From positions 7,912,820 through 7,976,819 of the forward strand of contig CM067569.1 in NCBI GenBank assembly GCA_034336665.1: a DNA stretch of 64,000 nucleotides. The letters run 5' to 3'. The DNA is from Luscinia megarhynchos. Lineage: Eukaryota; Chordata; Aves; Passeriformes; Turdidae. This document shows positions 1 to 13,956 of this stretch, one piece after another. The notes beneath the pieces were generated by a model. That model worked only from the letters and a program-made list of their open reading frames with translations, ran no database searches and was not told the origin of the DNA. Position numbers and translations under genes: made by a program. Position 1 is the first letter of the stretch. Each line of letters begins with the position of its first letter.

Positions 1-246
1 CAGTTAACCCAGCCCTGGCACATCCACCACTAAGCCATGTCCCTGAGGGCCACACCTACAGATCTGTTAAATACCTCCAGGGTTGGTGACTCCAGCCTTC
101 CCTGGGCAGCCTGTTCCAGTGCTTGACACCCTTTCAGTGGGGAACCTTTTCCCAATATCCAGTTGAAACCTTCCCTGGCACAACTTGAGGCCATTTCCTC
201 TTATCCTGTTGTCTTGGGAGAAGAGTCCAGTTCCCACCTCGCTACA
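1..246 (-). repeat. CR1 LINE fragment, antisense, cut by the window edge
   Basis: Read on the + strand, this stretch has phrases typical of the reverse complement of avian CR1 3' regions: a 'cctccagggttggtgactcc' block, 'ctgggcagcctgttccagtg', and 'caacttgaggccatttcctc' followed by a 'gagaagag' block. The element therefore lies on the - strand with its 3' end to the left, outside the window. Similarity fades after about position 246. It has many mismatches, so it is an old copy. The subfamily was not determined. Confidence 0.8.
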
Positions 247-3200
247 GAACTTCTCACAGAACTGATGAAGTGAAGCTGGAGCTCCATCAGTTCTGCAGGG
301 AGTCTGTGATTGCTGACAGCCAGGTGTGATACACTGGGAAGCTGCATCCTTTCCTTCCCTCTGGGTGTGATACTTTTCCTCTCAGTCCCACACCTCAATT
401 TCTTATACGAAAGAACAGTGAACTCTTCACTTTAGAGATTATGTTAGCAAAGGATGCAATGTCACAGAGACACAGTTAAATTTAAAAACTTCCATTTTAA
501 AGACTCCCACCACGGGAGGCTGGCTGCTGAGGAGGGGCACAGTCTCAGAACCCATACCACTGAGTATGGCTCATGCCATGTCACAGCCTGGGGAGCTCCT
601 GAGCTGGCAGTCCTGTGTGATGTGCTGTACTAAAAATCTTGACACAAATAATGCTGCTTTTGTTAAGGCTGAAGAAGAACATTTGCAGTATTGACTCTTG
701 CCTATCGCTGTTTATGCTGTGGGCTAGAAATATCTACATTTCCATGCAGGATTTACAGAGAAAACTGGGTTTTCTTCCCTGTTTTTTTGCATCTCTTTGC
801 AGAGCATAAACAGAGCCCTGCCTCACTCTGAACAATATTCAGGGCATAAGAAAAGTTTTCACTGACATTAAAGAAAGCAGTGGAAGCACTGTTTAAACCA
901 TCTTCTTTTTCAAAACTATGCTGTTGTGTTCACAGTGGTGTACACTGAAAGTTGTCTTCAGCATTTCTGGTCTGGTTTAACTTGCTATAGCAAACATTCA
1001 TATGTTGAAAATACCTGTGGGAGCATCACTAAGCTTTTTTCATGGGCAGTGCTTACAGACCTAGGCTTCATTTTAATGTAATAAAGACCAATTTTTTGTT
1101 GTCTCACAATCATTACAGTTATTACTCATTGTGAACTAATCCCTCAGCCAGGCCTTTCATTTAGGTCTTAGTTGACTTCTTGAAAGGTTGATGAGTCCTC
1201 TTTGGAAAAAAATTAAGGATGTAAACATTATTCTGCCATTGACAGAATCTGGGTAATTTTGTTTTCCAGAATTGTTTGGCAAGTGGATCACAGTTGCAAC
1301 TAACTTGTATTGAAATTAGGGGCTTTGAAAAAAACCTGCATTCAACTTCTTAAAAAGCAATTAATGAAACAACAAATCATGATTTCAGTCCTGTAGTAAA
1401 TTATTTACTAATTTCCTGAAGCTGAAGGAAAAGTGATGGCAGAAAATTAGGATTCAGATTGTCAGCTGATGTAAACTGATCTCTCCACTAACCTAATCTC
1501 TTTCAAAAAGAAATGGTTTTTTTAGTATCAGGAAGCAAAATCAACTATAACAAGAAGAGGATCTGGCCCAAAGTTATTTATTGTAAAGATCTGTTAAATG
1601 CCAGCCTCTGATATATTGAAAGTACCTGTTTAGGCTTAGCACACTTCCCTTCCGAAAGAAAAACCATTTGCTTAACCAACAAGATGCCAATAAAAAATAG
1701 AATTACAGAAAAGTTAATTAATGAGATACTTCTAATACATCCTGTTTTGTTTCTTGGCAACAGAAAGCGTGTGACAGTCAATTGTCTGCCAAATATTTTA
1801 TCTTCATGTTATCCATTTGTGATCCGTTGCCTGGCGCCTGAATTGGAGCCAAGTCAGGGAAAGCAATCAGTATCAGCAATTTCCAAGCTACCTTGGAGCA
1901 TGGAGAAGCAGAGGGAGGTTGCATGTTCTTGTGGCTTCACAAACACTTAGCTTAGCTTAGGGAAAGGAAAATTGTTCAGTAACTCTTGAAGTCTAATGGG
2001 AGGCTGTCATTTTGGTCTAGAGGCTGTTTAAAGCTCAGTGCATCCCAGCTGGGATATCTGTATTTCTAACAAGCGTAGATTGAAATCCCAGCAGAATTGA
2101 CTCAGTCTCCTTCCTTCCTGCGTGGATATGTTGGGGAGTGTGCAGTTTACCCCTTCTCTTTGCCTTCTGATAGTGATTGTGAGGACAAGGATGCCTGGGC
2201 TTTTTCATCAGGGCTGTCGCTGCCTCAGTGTGTGACCTCGGAAAATAACTTGGTGGCTGTATGGGTGGAATTTTTAAAATGAGCTGCCTAAAATTAGGCA
2301 TCTAAAAATAAACAGCTTGTGTTCATGCAGATGTGAAGCCTTGTTTCAGATTATTTTGCTGGAAAAAAATTACCTCCTATGTTTGTTTACCTGTAAGACT
2401 GAGCAGTGTTGAGAGACATGATGAAATATTGTAGAATCTTTATGCAGAAGAAGCATGTGGAGATTTTTTTTTTTCTTCTTCTTTTTCCTGAGGGTATAAT
2501 TATTTTGGCCTCAACCTAATCAAATCAAAACAAAAGCTCTTTTGGAAGCATTTCTTCATACAGCACTGGAATACAGGATGGAGCTCACTACTTCAGAGCA
2601 TAGATTAATAAAAAGCAGGGACATATTCCAAAAGAAATTAGAGGAAAAACATGGAAAATAGGTGCATTAGTAGCTATTAAACATTGATCTGGAGGTAATC
2701 TAAAGCTAAATCAGCATTTTGCTGCAATGTGAGAGAGAATCTAGAAGGATCTCTGGGTATTTGCCCTGGTTCTAAAGCTTTTTCCCTTAAGCACTTCCTG
2801 TTGCAGGTTTTAGATCTTTGTTTATGCCTTAACTAATTAAAATACTATACAAGTTAATTAATGTTTTTAAAACATTGAGACCATCAAATGAAATGGATAT
2901 GCAAGTACTTCAAATGATGTCTGAAGGGGGAGGAGGGTCTTTATCTGACTACAGAGGTTCAGTGTGCTGCCGTTGGCCCAAATCTCTCTCCTAATGAATT
3001 TATCTACAGGCTGCTGCACTGGATTCTGGAGATGTCTGGTATGAGTAGCTCTGGGTTAATATAGGCCTCCTTTTAAAACCGTGTGACAGTTTACAAAATG
3101 CTCTGGGATACCCTAGGATGAAAGGTACATAAATGCATGTAAAATGCTATAATTAGGATGCAATTAAAAATGCACAAGAAAGGAGTGTTTGCCTGGCTGC

Positions 3201-3716
3201 ACTTTATATGTCTATAAAGGTTCATTTTTCTGGAGCACAGGAGACATGGCAGAATACTTGTTCTAAGCAGTTACACTTGAAAATAATTGCTGTGTGCCAG
3301 CTCTGAGGAAGTTATTGTAAATTTATTTCTGCTGCAAGGCAGAGACAGTGACAGTGATGTAATAATTTCAAAGAATGGGACAAAAAATCTGGAGGAATCA
3401 CCCCTGGAAACTGTAAATGAGAAGAATTACCTGCAATCAGGAGTGTTAGCCTGTATTGGGAGGTGAGGGAAACTGTTTGCTGAAATAGTGAGGAAGAGTC
3501 TGCTTGTAATTTTGCTCCTGTGATGTGTTGGTTGTGGTGCTGTCACTTGGGAGCCAGCTCTGGTGAAAAGGCTGTGGCACCCACAGGGACAGTGTAGGGA
3601 CATTTTCCATTCTATAGGGCTTGAAGTGAGAACACATAAGAAGATAAACTGTGAGGGAGCAGGGTAAGTTCATTTCTTTTGGTAAGAGCTTATTGGTATC
3701 CTTTAAAGTCTCTGAG

Positions 3717-3765
3717 TTTTTTTTATTCTTTTTTTTCCTTCTTTTTTTTTTTTTTTTTTTTTTTA
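3717..3765. repeat. T-rich low-complexity tract
   Basis: This is almost pure T on the + strand with a few A and C interruptions, ending in a run of more than 20 T. It could be the poly-A tail of an old antisense retroposon or a simple low-complexity tract. No element body is recognisable on its right side beyond the MIR-like relic. Confidence 0.85.
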
Positions 3766-3809
3766 ATAAATAATTTTCTTTAAACAGGATGTGTGAAGGC
3801 CAGATGTTT

Positions 3810-3935
3810 GGGTTGGGATTCTCAAGATCTTGATTCAGTTTCTAAGCTGGGCACAGAGATTTGTTTCCCTGGAAAGATCCCTCAGTTTGCCCAGTGTTTT
3901 TCCTCATCTGTAGTATGGAAAGAATATCTAAGAAT
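3810..3935 (+). repeat. MIR-like ancient SINE relic
   Basis: The order of words matches the 3' half of MIR/CORE-SINE elements: a 'gattcagtttctaagctggg' block, then 'ccctcagtttgccc', then 'tcctcatctgtagtatgg', the counterpart of the MIR 'cctcatctgtaaaatggg' segment. Divergence is high, so this is a pattern-level call. An alternative is chance similarity in pyrimidine-rich sequence. Confidence 0.4.
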
Positions 3936-6900
3936 ATCTCAACAGGTTTAAAATCTTCCAGGGAACAGGCTGAGCTTAGATGGTCCAATGTCATCTAGGA
4001 AGAAATTCTTTTGAAACTTGAAGGAAAAACTTTGATGCCTTGCCTGTCTTCTAGGTACTGTGGGAATGTGTTGATTCATGGATCTGTGGTTTTCTGAAGT
4101 GGCTGATAACATTCTTGATTAGTAGATTTTCTGATACTAGCTAGTTTATGAACGTGTGTGCCTCTGTTTGGGTTATATGAAGACTGCAGGGAGAAAAAAG
4201 GGTAATTAAAAAAAGGAAAATTGTACAAATGAACTTCTAAATTCAAGAAATGTCAGATTGTTGGTTTGTGTGATGGAGTCATGGAGAATGGTGTTATCTC
4301 TCTGTTTTTCTGGCAACAGTGTAGTTCTGTGTATCCCTTGCAGCACAGGGATTGATTATTCTCAATCACTTTGTAGGAATTACAATAAGCCTGAGAACTG
4401 TGTAGGATGGAATAAGCTAAATCCGATGAAATTGCTGGAGAACTAACAGCCAGAAAGTCTCAGCTGAGCTTTAACAGCCAACCAAAACATCTCTCTGCTG
4501 AGCATAATAGACTGCACTATTTCCAAGTCTTGTCACTTGGCAAGATTTACATGGCTTTTTTTTTTTTTTCATGAGAACAACATACAGTGTTTATGGCAGC
4601 ACACTGGCAGATTTCAAATATTCTGAAATTCCTGCAGACTGGACCTTCAGCTTTAGGAAACAAAAGGTGCTGAAATGGGACTCAGAACTTGTACAATGAG
4701 AAGTGATCGTGGTGTACAAAGGTGCAAGGTAGGGTCAGTTAACTGGACATAAATGAAAGTGAATATGTAATCAAATGTATTAGAGAGGTGATGTTTTGTA
4801 CATAGATAGCCAGGTAGATGAGTTATATTTATGCCTGCCTTGAATATGGTGTCTAATGTTGTAGGTACTAATAATACTGAGCTATTGAGAAAGTGATGAC
4901 TTGCACAAAATGGAGATGTGTATTGAATCATTCTCATCTTCCTTCTTCACCTCTTCACCTAAACAAAAAATACATAAATGTGGTTAACAGAAGAAACCAC
5001 CCTGGTGAACTTGAGGAACTTGTCTCCTAATGAGGACAGAACTTATTTCTGGGCCCGTGGAGCTCCTTTTCACCATTAAATCTGGGACAGAAACACAACA
5101 GGCAGTTGTATCTAGGGGCAGAGTAAATAAAATATATAAATTCTAATGGTCAACACTTCCTGGGAATATAGTAGTTTAATTTTTTGTCTGTAGAACAAGA
5201 ATAATTATCTGCTTACTATGTCAGAGGATTAGTAATAGTAATTAAAGAGTGGAGTGCTTTGATTATTAAAAAGAAGAATGGGAATGGGAAGAAAGCAGTG
5301 TTTCTGATGAGCTATTCATTTTCAGTCAGGCATGTTACAGTCCAAATTGAGTAAACACCCTGTCCTGCACTCCACTTAATTTGGCAGCAAATAAAATTTA
5401 TAAAACCACAGGAGAACAATGTCAGGCTGAGAATAGAGGTAGAGAGACCAGGTTCTGTGCCTGTGTTTACATTTGTCTGTGCATCTGAATGACTGTTTTT
5501 GTAACAAGTTGGCTGAGAAGATGGCAATTCATTGTGGGAAAAATGAAGTCAGGAGTCCAGGAAATTCAGGATTTGGTGTTTGAAGGAGGGAATAAAAGTA
5601 CTTGGCCAAAATTTGGTCATATTTAGCAGTTCCCAACCAAGAAGCCAAAAGTTTTTATATGTTCCTGGCATCTTTTCATTCATGTTTTGAGAAAGAAGTG
5701 ATAATTTTTTGTGGTCTGAAGTGAAATCTCAGTGCTAAAATGGAATTCTTGTTTCAGCAGGATCTCTCAGTCCATAGTAATGCACAGAGGAGAGTAAGTG
5801 TATTCTAAAGAGAGCTTCAGTTTGAAAAATTATCAGTTTCTGCACCTTGTGCTTGGCTGCTTTTCATTAAAATTTCCTAGGATGAGGGTTAAACAACTTC
5901 TCTTTCAGTCTTGCCTCTCTGTCCCTCTTCAAGGGGAACAGAACTGAAAGGTACTAACCATCAGGATGGGTCCAGGGGAGAAAGCATAAAAGAAGAGAAT
6001 GTGCAGCTCAGGAGGTGTGAGCAGAAATTCAGAAAGAATTTGAAGCAGTTAAAGGAGACAGCTTAAGGGTTCTGTGGATGATTTAATAGACATGGAAAGG
6101 AACTGGGAAAGCAGACAAATGGAAAGGAACTGGAAGTAATTCTGGGGATGGTATTGCCAAGAGGATGTTCCAAGGAGGTAGGGCAAACCCGATGGGTGTT
6201 GAGGATGTTGGACGCAAATCAATCAGAACAAAAAGATTCATTAATTCAGCTGCTCAAGGAACAGTTTGTCTCTGGTTTGTGCAACTGCGTAGAAGGAAAT
6301 GCTGGAAGTCTGCACTTACAGTCAGCCTGATTGCCTCTGTCTGGGAGGGGTGCAGTGGGAACAGAGGGAAGGTGCCTGCAACTTCAGCTTTCCCTGTTCT
6401 GAGTGTCTGTGAAAATGGATAACTGTTTCTTTCACAGGCTCTTCCTCCTTCGTTTAGGTGCAGTATATCCATAAAACAGTGGAGCACATTTTATGTAGTG
6501 GAGTGGAGATGAGATGCAGAGTAAAATAGGCAGAAAACAGTCTCAGGACAAAATCAACTCTGGTTGCAGTCAGCCTTTAAGGCTGCTGCTTAGGATCCTT
6601 TTGTATGAAAAAGAAAGTTATCAATAATTTTTAGCTGATTTGAGATGGTCAGAACATTAAGGCGTGTCATTGTTTGAAAGAGAGCATACCAAGGTCTCGA
6701 TTAGTAATGGAATAATATCTAGAGGAAAATACTCACTCTTCCTTTAAACTGGGAACACAGACACACCTATTCTGCTTGGGCCACTCCCTTTCATACTGTT
6801 CAACCCAGGAAATAGTCGGAGTGGAGCCACAGAGTGAGCCACCTCTGAGGCTCTCACTTGTTCCTCCAGCTTGCCATCCATTCTCTGCGAGGCTGTGGCT

Positions 6901-8459
6901 TTGGAGGTGCAGGAACAAAACTGCCTGAGAGCACAAATGGAACTGGAAATACATCAGAGCGCTGCAAACGGCAAAGGTTTGTCCCGGGCTACTGCTCTGC
7001 TATGAAAATCTCTAATGATAAATGACAGGTTAAGCCATCCACAGGACATTGGTTCTTGAATTTACAGAGGGAATCAGGCTGAGGAACTTCTGTTGGACTG
7101 AAATTGGGATCTTTCTGATGAGAAAAGCAGTTTCTTTATTTCAGTTTGTTTTTCTTTACTGATTTAAGAGTTAAACACCTCCCGAGCCTGGTGTGTTTTA
7201 TGAACAGTGGACTTTGTTACTTGGCTGAACAGTGTGTGCATGTACCCATGTGCTGCTCCTCTGGAATGGATATCTGAGCATAGGGAGCAGAGCACAACTC
7301 AGTGGAATGAAACAGGCTTTTTATCCAGCTCTGACTCCGTGTGTATTTTTGTAAGAGATTAATCACTGCTGTCTTTTGAAGTTTCCCATCTTCTAGCTAA
7401 AGATGATGACAGCATGCTGTTGCTGTGGGGAGAGTTCTGCAAAAAGAGGATTTAGAGTTCTGTAGTGGCAGGTGGCATAAGAGTTCAGAGTATTGCTAAT
7501 TGATGCTTTGAAAGAAAAGCTGATAGCCTGTCAGTGTTAGGGTGCTTTTGAGGGCAGATTTCTTTGGTGTTTAAGCTCAGGAAGCCTTGTGCAATCTGTG
7601 TGTCACTGACTGAGCTCACCTACAAGTTCTTGTCTGTCCTGCAGCCACCTGTCACTGCTGCTGTCCCTGCACAGCAGGCAGGAGGGGTGGCTGTTCAGTG
7701 CTTCTTGCTGGTGTGTGCTGCCTTTCCCTGCTTCAGGAATGACTGTGCAGCACAGGTGCCAATGTGTAGCAACCTGAAAGGAGATGAACTCAAGGCACTT
7801 TGCTCCTGCACACCTAGAGCACATTCAGCACAGTTTTGGTGGTGGGTGATACAGAGTGCATCCAAGAGCCATCCAACTCCTTAGTTTGCTTAGTAAACAC
7901 TCCTCTTATTTTATACCACAGTCTTAGATAAAGCTGAGGAAAGAGGCATGAGCATAAAAAGATGTATTTAGCTTTTTTAGTAACTCAAGTATGAGTAGTT
8001 GTTTTCTCTGTTATGCTTGGACAGATAAATAAACTCTTGGGGTGCCCATTTGATTTCAGGGGGTAGAGATGGAAGAAGTAAAGTCATGTTTTCTTTGCAT
8101 TGTCTAATCCTGTATTTGTCTCTTAAAACCAGATATCATCTATCTCTGTGGGTCTGGAGATTAAAAAAGTAAAGGTAGACATACTGAAGAATTCTGTACA
8201 CCTCTCTATGAAAAGTGTTACTTTACCTTAAAAAAACCCCAAAAACCAACAGAAAAATACAAATCAAGTTTTCTACCGATTGTAACAACAAAAAATTATT
8301 TTTTCCATTACTAATAATCAGTTAATCTTTGTAGGCCAAAGACCTAACCTAATCTAATGTTAATTTAGATATAGAAGTTTTATTTCTGTTCTTTATCTCA
8401 ATGTGGGCTGAATTGGATGTGCAGAATTCTTTTCTCCTTCCTTATTTCTTTCCTAATTT

Positions 8460-8520
8460 GCTTTTAAAACATGATCTTTATTTATTTTTAATTAATATTA
8501 ATTTATTAATAATTAATCTC
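8460..8520. repeat. AT-rich low-complexity block
   Basis: The block is made almost entirely of A and T, in overlapping 'ttaatta' and 'tttatttatt' words. It lies about 90 bases left of a short CR1 tail. No function is suggested by the sequence. Confidence 0.7.
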
Positions 8521-8606
8521 CACAGTGTAGAATGCAATAGCAATTGGTTAAAATCAGCTGTTTCTGTATATTCATAGATGTGGCACTGATTAGTGCTGAG
8601 TTACCA

Positions 8607-8674
8607 GTTGGACTTGATGATCCTGGAGGTCCTTTCCAACCCAAATGATTCAATGTTTCTCTGATTCTGTGATC
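8607..8674 (+). repeat. CR1 LINE 3' tail, sense
   Basis: It contains 'gttggacttgatgatcctgg', then 'ggtcctttccaaccc', then a degenerate 'attctctgattctgtgat' tail. This is the standard 3' end of avian CR1 elements, with its short tandem octamer-like tail. Only the last 70 bases or so remain, as expected for a heavily 5'-truncated insertion. Confidence 0.85.
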
Positions 8675-11600
8675 TTGCTGTGATGTGGGAAACTGCCACA
8701 TTATTATGTGAATTTAATCAAATGAATATGTGATCCCCTGGTCCTGTGGGGATTCATTACAGTGAGGTCAGGTTGAATCTCTGGTTCTTTCTTCCTGACC
8801 AGGTACACTGAGAATTGGGAAAACCTTGCTTGTACCTCTGCCTTCTTTGGTTTGGTGCTGGTGGTCTGGTGGGGATGGAAATCTCTTCTCTCTGCTGGGT
8901 CCTAGTGGATAAACTTGTGATTGAATTCACTGAGAAAGCACAGGGGAGACAAGAGATCCTTCTCCCTGCTGCTCTGTAGGTGTTTGCACTTCCCTTCCCC
9001 AGCATTAGTAGGGGAGTCAAGGTGTCTTGAAATCTAATATATAGAGAGATAATTGCTTGTCATTTCATTAAAGTTGGTAATGAAAACAGGTTGTTTCGTT
9101 TGACTCCCATTTTTAATCAGTTTCACTAGCTGGCTTTTCTCATTCTAGACAAATGATCCCCTAATTCTCTTTGTCAGCTGTCTGTTTCAAGGTGGAAGGC
9201 TTGACCTCATTCTGATGATAACCCAGTAAGCAGCAGGAGAACTGAAACTTTTTCCTTGTTCAGAATCAATTACTTGACTCCAGGAACAGTACTGTGAGGA
9301 TCTGGATTTCAAAGGAAGCAAAAATGTTGGGGGAGTAAAACTCAGTAACAATCAGAAAACCACTGCAAATGGTGCATTATCTTCTAATTAATTCATAGTT
9401 AAAAAGGAAATAACTGGGAGCTGCCAACTAGTTTCAGTCTGAAAATATGCACAACATATGTTTATAACATAAGGTTTTCTACTCATAAACGCTGTTGTGA
9501 TCAGCACCTGTTTTAACTGATTCATCTGAAAATTTTGCTTAGTGCTGCTTAAAGAAGTAGTTCATCAATCAGTTTTTATTCACACAACCTGACAGGTTGG
9601 CTGGTTTGCCTACTTTCTTTAATTATTTTTGTTGTTGCTTAGCTATTCTTAATTGCAGAACTATTTCTCAATCAAACAAGGGAAAACTCTGACTGAAAAA
9701 GTTGAAGATTCCTAGAGAGTATTAATACCAGCAGGGTTTTTGAAGCTGAGCTGCAAGGAAAAATGATTTTATTTTTTTGTCATTGATTTGTGTCAGTGGT
9801 AAATCTGTGTATTAAACAAATACCACAGTGGTAACGTCAACACAAATAAAAGGAAACTTAAGTTTTGCTCTAGGCTGAGGGAGTGTTTACACTTAAAAAA
9901 CCCAAACCAACCACCCTCCTAGTATGTACTATTAATAGTTGTTTACATTCTACAGAAAATGAAGAACCAGGCATCTCATGAAGTAACAGTCTACATGCAA
10001 TATTTAATGTATTTTTAATACCAGGAAGTACAGAGACTTGTGGTGATGGCTAAGAATGCAGCAGAAATCCTCCCTCAAAGATGGCCAGGGCCATCTTGAC
10101 TTTACATTATGTTCTAGTTGCAATTAATTTAAAATTAATTGAAATCTTACACTTGTGTTTATAGTTCAGCTGCTGGAAAAATGACTTTTCTTAGTAGCTC
10201 ATGACACATAAGACCTTAAAAAAACCCCATGTTAATTTATGGCATTTGGTCATGCAGTGGAAGGATCAGATCAAGAAATTCTTGCTGAAGAAATACTGCA
10301 GTAAATCATTGCTGCAAATACATTATGGTAAATATCAGTCAAGCAGTCAAAATAGTCTTCAGTTGTTTTAGGTGCTCCATTTGACTCATTCACCATTCCA
10401 GTAATTTATGATATCACTGGAATGATTTTTCCTACTATTGTAAGACCGTTTCCTTCTTCCTCTTTCAAAATTGTAGCTTGCTAGATTGTGAGTGCCCTCC
10501 ACTACCACTGCAAGATCAAGACTCTTGATTTTGTGCTGTCTTTGAATAACTCTCAAAGGATTTGATAGGCACAGCTTCACAACATTGAACATGTCAGGGA
10601 AATATCCTAAGATATGGCTTGTCCTGTGTTGAGTGGCTCTGGTTAAAGAACAAATCCAGCTGTACCTGTCGTCAAATCAGAGCACGTTTCTCCTTTTCAA
10701 TGTACTGTCAGCTCTGGAAGTTTTCTGTGTTTCTCTAACTGCTGCTTTTCCTGATGATGCTGGATTACAGCCCTTGGTCGAGGAATTCCACTAAACTATC
10801 AGTATAAATACAAGCAAAATGTTTGTGTAGCTATGAAATACCCAAGGGGATTAAAACCTCTCTTTATCAAATACTAGTTGGCATATGCTATATGTAATTT
10901 CCTGCCACTAATAAATGGAAACAAATTCCAAGTTTTTTTCTGTCCCATTAATGTATTTTCAGATGTGTCCTTGCCTCATTTGTGCCTGTACAGAATGTGA
11001 TCCCTTTGAGAGAAGTGAGCTGCTCACAGAGTGATAATTTTGCTTAACTGACAATTTCTTAGTTTTAACATGGCTCTTGATCACTTGTGTGTGTGTGCAG
11101 CTGATTAAACCAGAGGATAGTGCTGACCACAAGAGGAAGGGTTCAACAGTGCAGTAGGATTTATTTAATTAGAAAACAAAGGTTAGCCAACACAGCATAT
11201 TTAAAGCTGCTTTTATGAGGAATGCTGGCAGTGGATGAACTGATCTGATGTCATTTCTGGCATCCTGTAGCAGTGCCATACTTTCCACTCTATGGAAAGG
11301 TAACCTCCTATTCTTAGCTGTGATGGACATTGACAAACAGTTTTTACTGGCTTCTGGTAGGGGTTTAAATTAGTCTTTAATAGTACAAAGAAGGACTCTC
11401 TTTTAGAGTTTCACTACAAGAGGGCAGTGTGACTGCAGGAGTTCTCCTTTTAGAGTTATGTCATACTCTGAGAATGGCTTTGATGTTGGAGAATTTGAGA
11501 GTTGGATGCAGCAAGAGAAATACTTAATTCTTATGATCATGTGTGCTGGTGCTACGTCTACTGCAGAAGATCCAGTGTTAGGAGACAATGGATAAAATTA

Positions 11601-13932
11601 AACTAAGGTGTTTAGGAAGCCCTGCAGTGATCTAGAGAAGACTTTCTTCTGATGTAATTCTTTACTCAAATTCAGCATTTGAATAAAGTTACTGTGTGTT
11701 TCTGTAATTATGTGACATGTCAGAAGAGAGTATAATGATATCCAGTTTATTTCAGTGCATAACAAGGGGAGTGGTTCTTTCTTTGATGTCATGCTTGTAA
11801 GACGTCACTCTTTACAAAGGTACAGGAAATAAGCTGAGGAATGAAAGATCTCTGAGGTTTTAACTTTGATCTCTGTGCTTGCCAACATATTTCTGTCTCA
11901 GTTACTGTGAAGTCTACATTGTGAAGAGGATGTTACAAGAAGCTTCTTCTCTCAGCTGGAAAAAAAGTCAAAGTTAAAGAAAGGAAAAGTAAAGAAAAGG
12001 GTATGATTAAAGGAATTACATTTATCTTGAAAGTCTTTGCTCTGTTAAAATAAAAGACACCTAAACATTGCTGAGGAGTAGAAAAAAAGCTTCCTACTGA
12101 AGATCTGAAGGACTGCCAGCTTCTGCCAGGATCCTTTTGGCTAATTGTTCCCTAGAGTGGCTTAGGCACCTCTTTGACTTCAAGCATAGAGCTCAGCCCC
12201 ACAGAAGTTACGGGATTATTTATAAACTTTGGGATAGGCAAGCACTTGGATTGTGTTGTTGAGTCAATTATACAGTTTTGGGAGTGCAGCAGTTTTTGTA
12301 TTTATATTTCATATAGCTTTCACTAGATCTTGCCTATGAAATTGCATCAGTTGTCAGCAATTACACTTGGCTTTTTTTCTACGTGTAAGTAAAAAGGATT
12401 TGGTTTGTGCAAGAATCCATAGTGCAGTGTTCTTGACATTGTAGATCAATAGATTAGCCTTGTGCTGCCAGGAAATAAAATGCTGAGCCACCTCATCTCC
12501 TAATAATGCAATAGGCAGATCCATTAATGCACACACTGTTATTTTATGTCTGAAAATAGATGTGAATAGAGATTTTTTTCCCCCCATAACTATTCCAAAA
12601 TAAACATTGGAATGGATAAGTAAGGTAAATATCCTTTAATTGAATCAGACCTATTGTCATAACCTGATAACTCTTCTACTCACAGCAGCCACAGTAACAG
12701 TGATTCCACTTGTTTGGGGGAGAATAACTAAAAATTGAATTTTCAGAATGGAGAAAATGTACAGAATTAACTCTTTGCCTTTCTTAATAACTTAGTTTTC
12801 TGTGGAAAACACTTTTAGTGTTAAATAGGGGATGCAATCTATTGGAAAATCTTTGAGAAATATGAAAGAAGTTGGAATGTAATGAAGATCAAGGAGAAGC
12901 ACTCAGTTGTGCTTTACATGACCTCTTTTTTTAATGCTGACCAGTTAGTCCCTAGTGTTATCATCTGTGGTACTTCTATAGTTTCCATTATCACAGAATC
13001 TGAAAACTTCAGTCTTTAATGTACCTATTGTTCCAAATCCCTTGTGAGGGGGAAAGTGATAGGGGGAAATACAATGAAAGAGATTAAGGGAATGGCTCAG
13101 GGATGAACAGCAAGTCTGTGGGAGTGCAGAGACAGCATTTTTCCCAAATCCTGTGTTAAGGCTTCCAGAGGTAGTAGACAGTACATTATTAGCTAACATT
13201 ATTAGGGCTTTTCCCCCTAATGTCATTTAAATATTTCATTTGGTGATTGATTTTTCTATGTACTGTTTTTCATTGTCCTATTTCAGCCCAGCTAATAATT
13301 TCACATGAAGGTGGATGGCTCGTGTTGCTCTCCTTTGTCCAAGAAAAAGATCATTAGATGTAATCTCAAGCATATTGTTTAGATATTTTTGTTTGTTTAA
13401 TCTTTCTGCTCACTGCTTCACTGAAGGATAAACTTGGTGGTTGTTGGGGATGGGGGAAACGAGTCAGATTCGGTTTCTGAGCATAGAGCAAAGGGAAAAG
13501 CATTCCCTAGAGCTTGTTATGCTGCCTGTCCAGCGTTACAATGCACTGCAAAGCTGGGCTTTTGTTACCAAAGGCTCATGTGCCATGGAAGTTATCATAC
13601 ATAGTTGATAACAGGAAGCTGAGCACAATGCTTTAATTCAGCTGAAAGATTTTGCAAATGTCATCAGTTGGGAAAGGAAATTGTCACAGTGTGGTTTTAG
13701 TTAAGTCTGAGATAGAAGTGCAGTTGTGTTTTCTCTTGCGTTTTTTCTCGGTTACAAATTGTAACAGGAGAATAAAGGGCAAAGTGATGTTTCATGTATG
13801 TTTTGGAATGAATACCAAGAAACCAATACATAAAATAACATTTGCTTTTGTATTTCCAAGTTGGTTTAACAGAATGGCTTGTGCATGCAGATCTTGCTGT
13901 GGATGTATAAAACAGGTCTGGTTTTCAGTGTG

Positions 13933-13956
13933 CCACCTGGGGAGATCCCCAGGTGG
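13933..13956. repeat. Perfect 11-bp inverted repeat containing two CACCTG/CAGGTG sites
   Basis: The left arm CCACCTGGGGA and right arm TCCCCAGGTGG are exact reverse complements separated by two bases (GA). Each arm contains an E-box of the CACCTG class, the kind bound by SNAI/ZEB and some bHLH proteins. The stem could also form a hairpin. A regulatory role is inference only. Confidence 0.8.
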
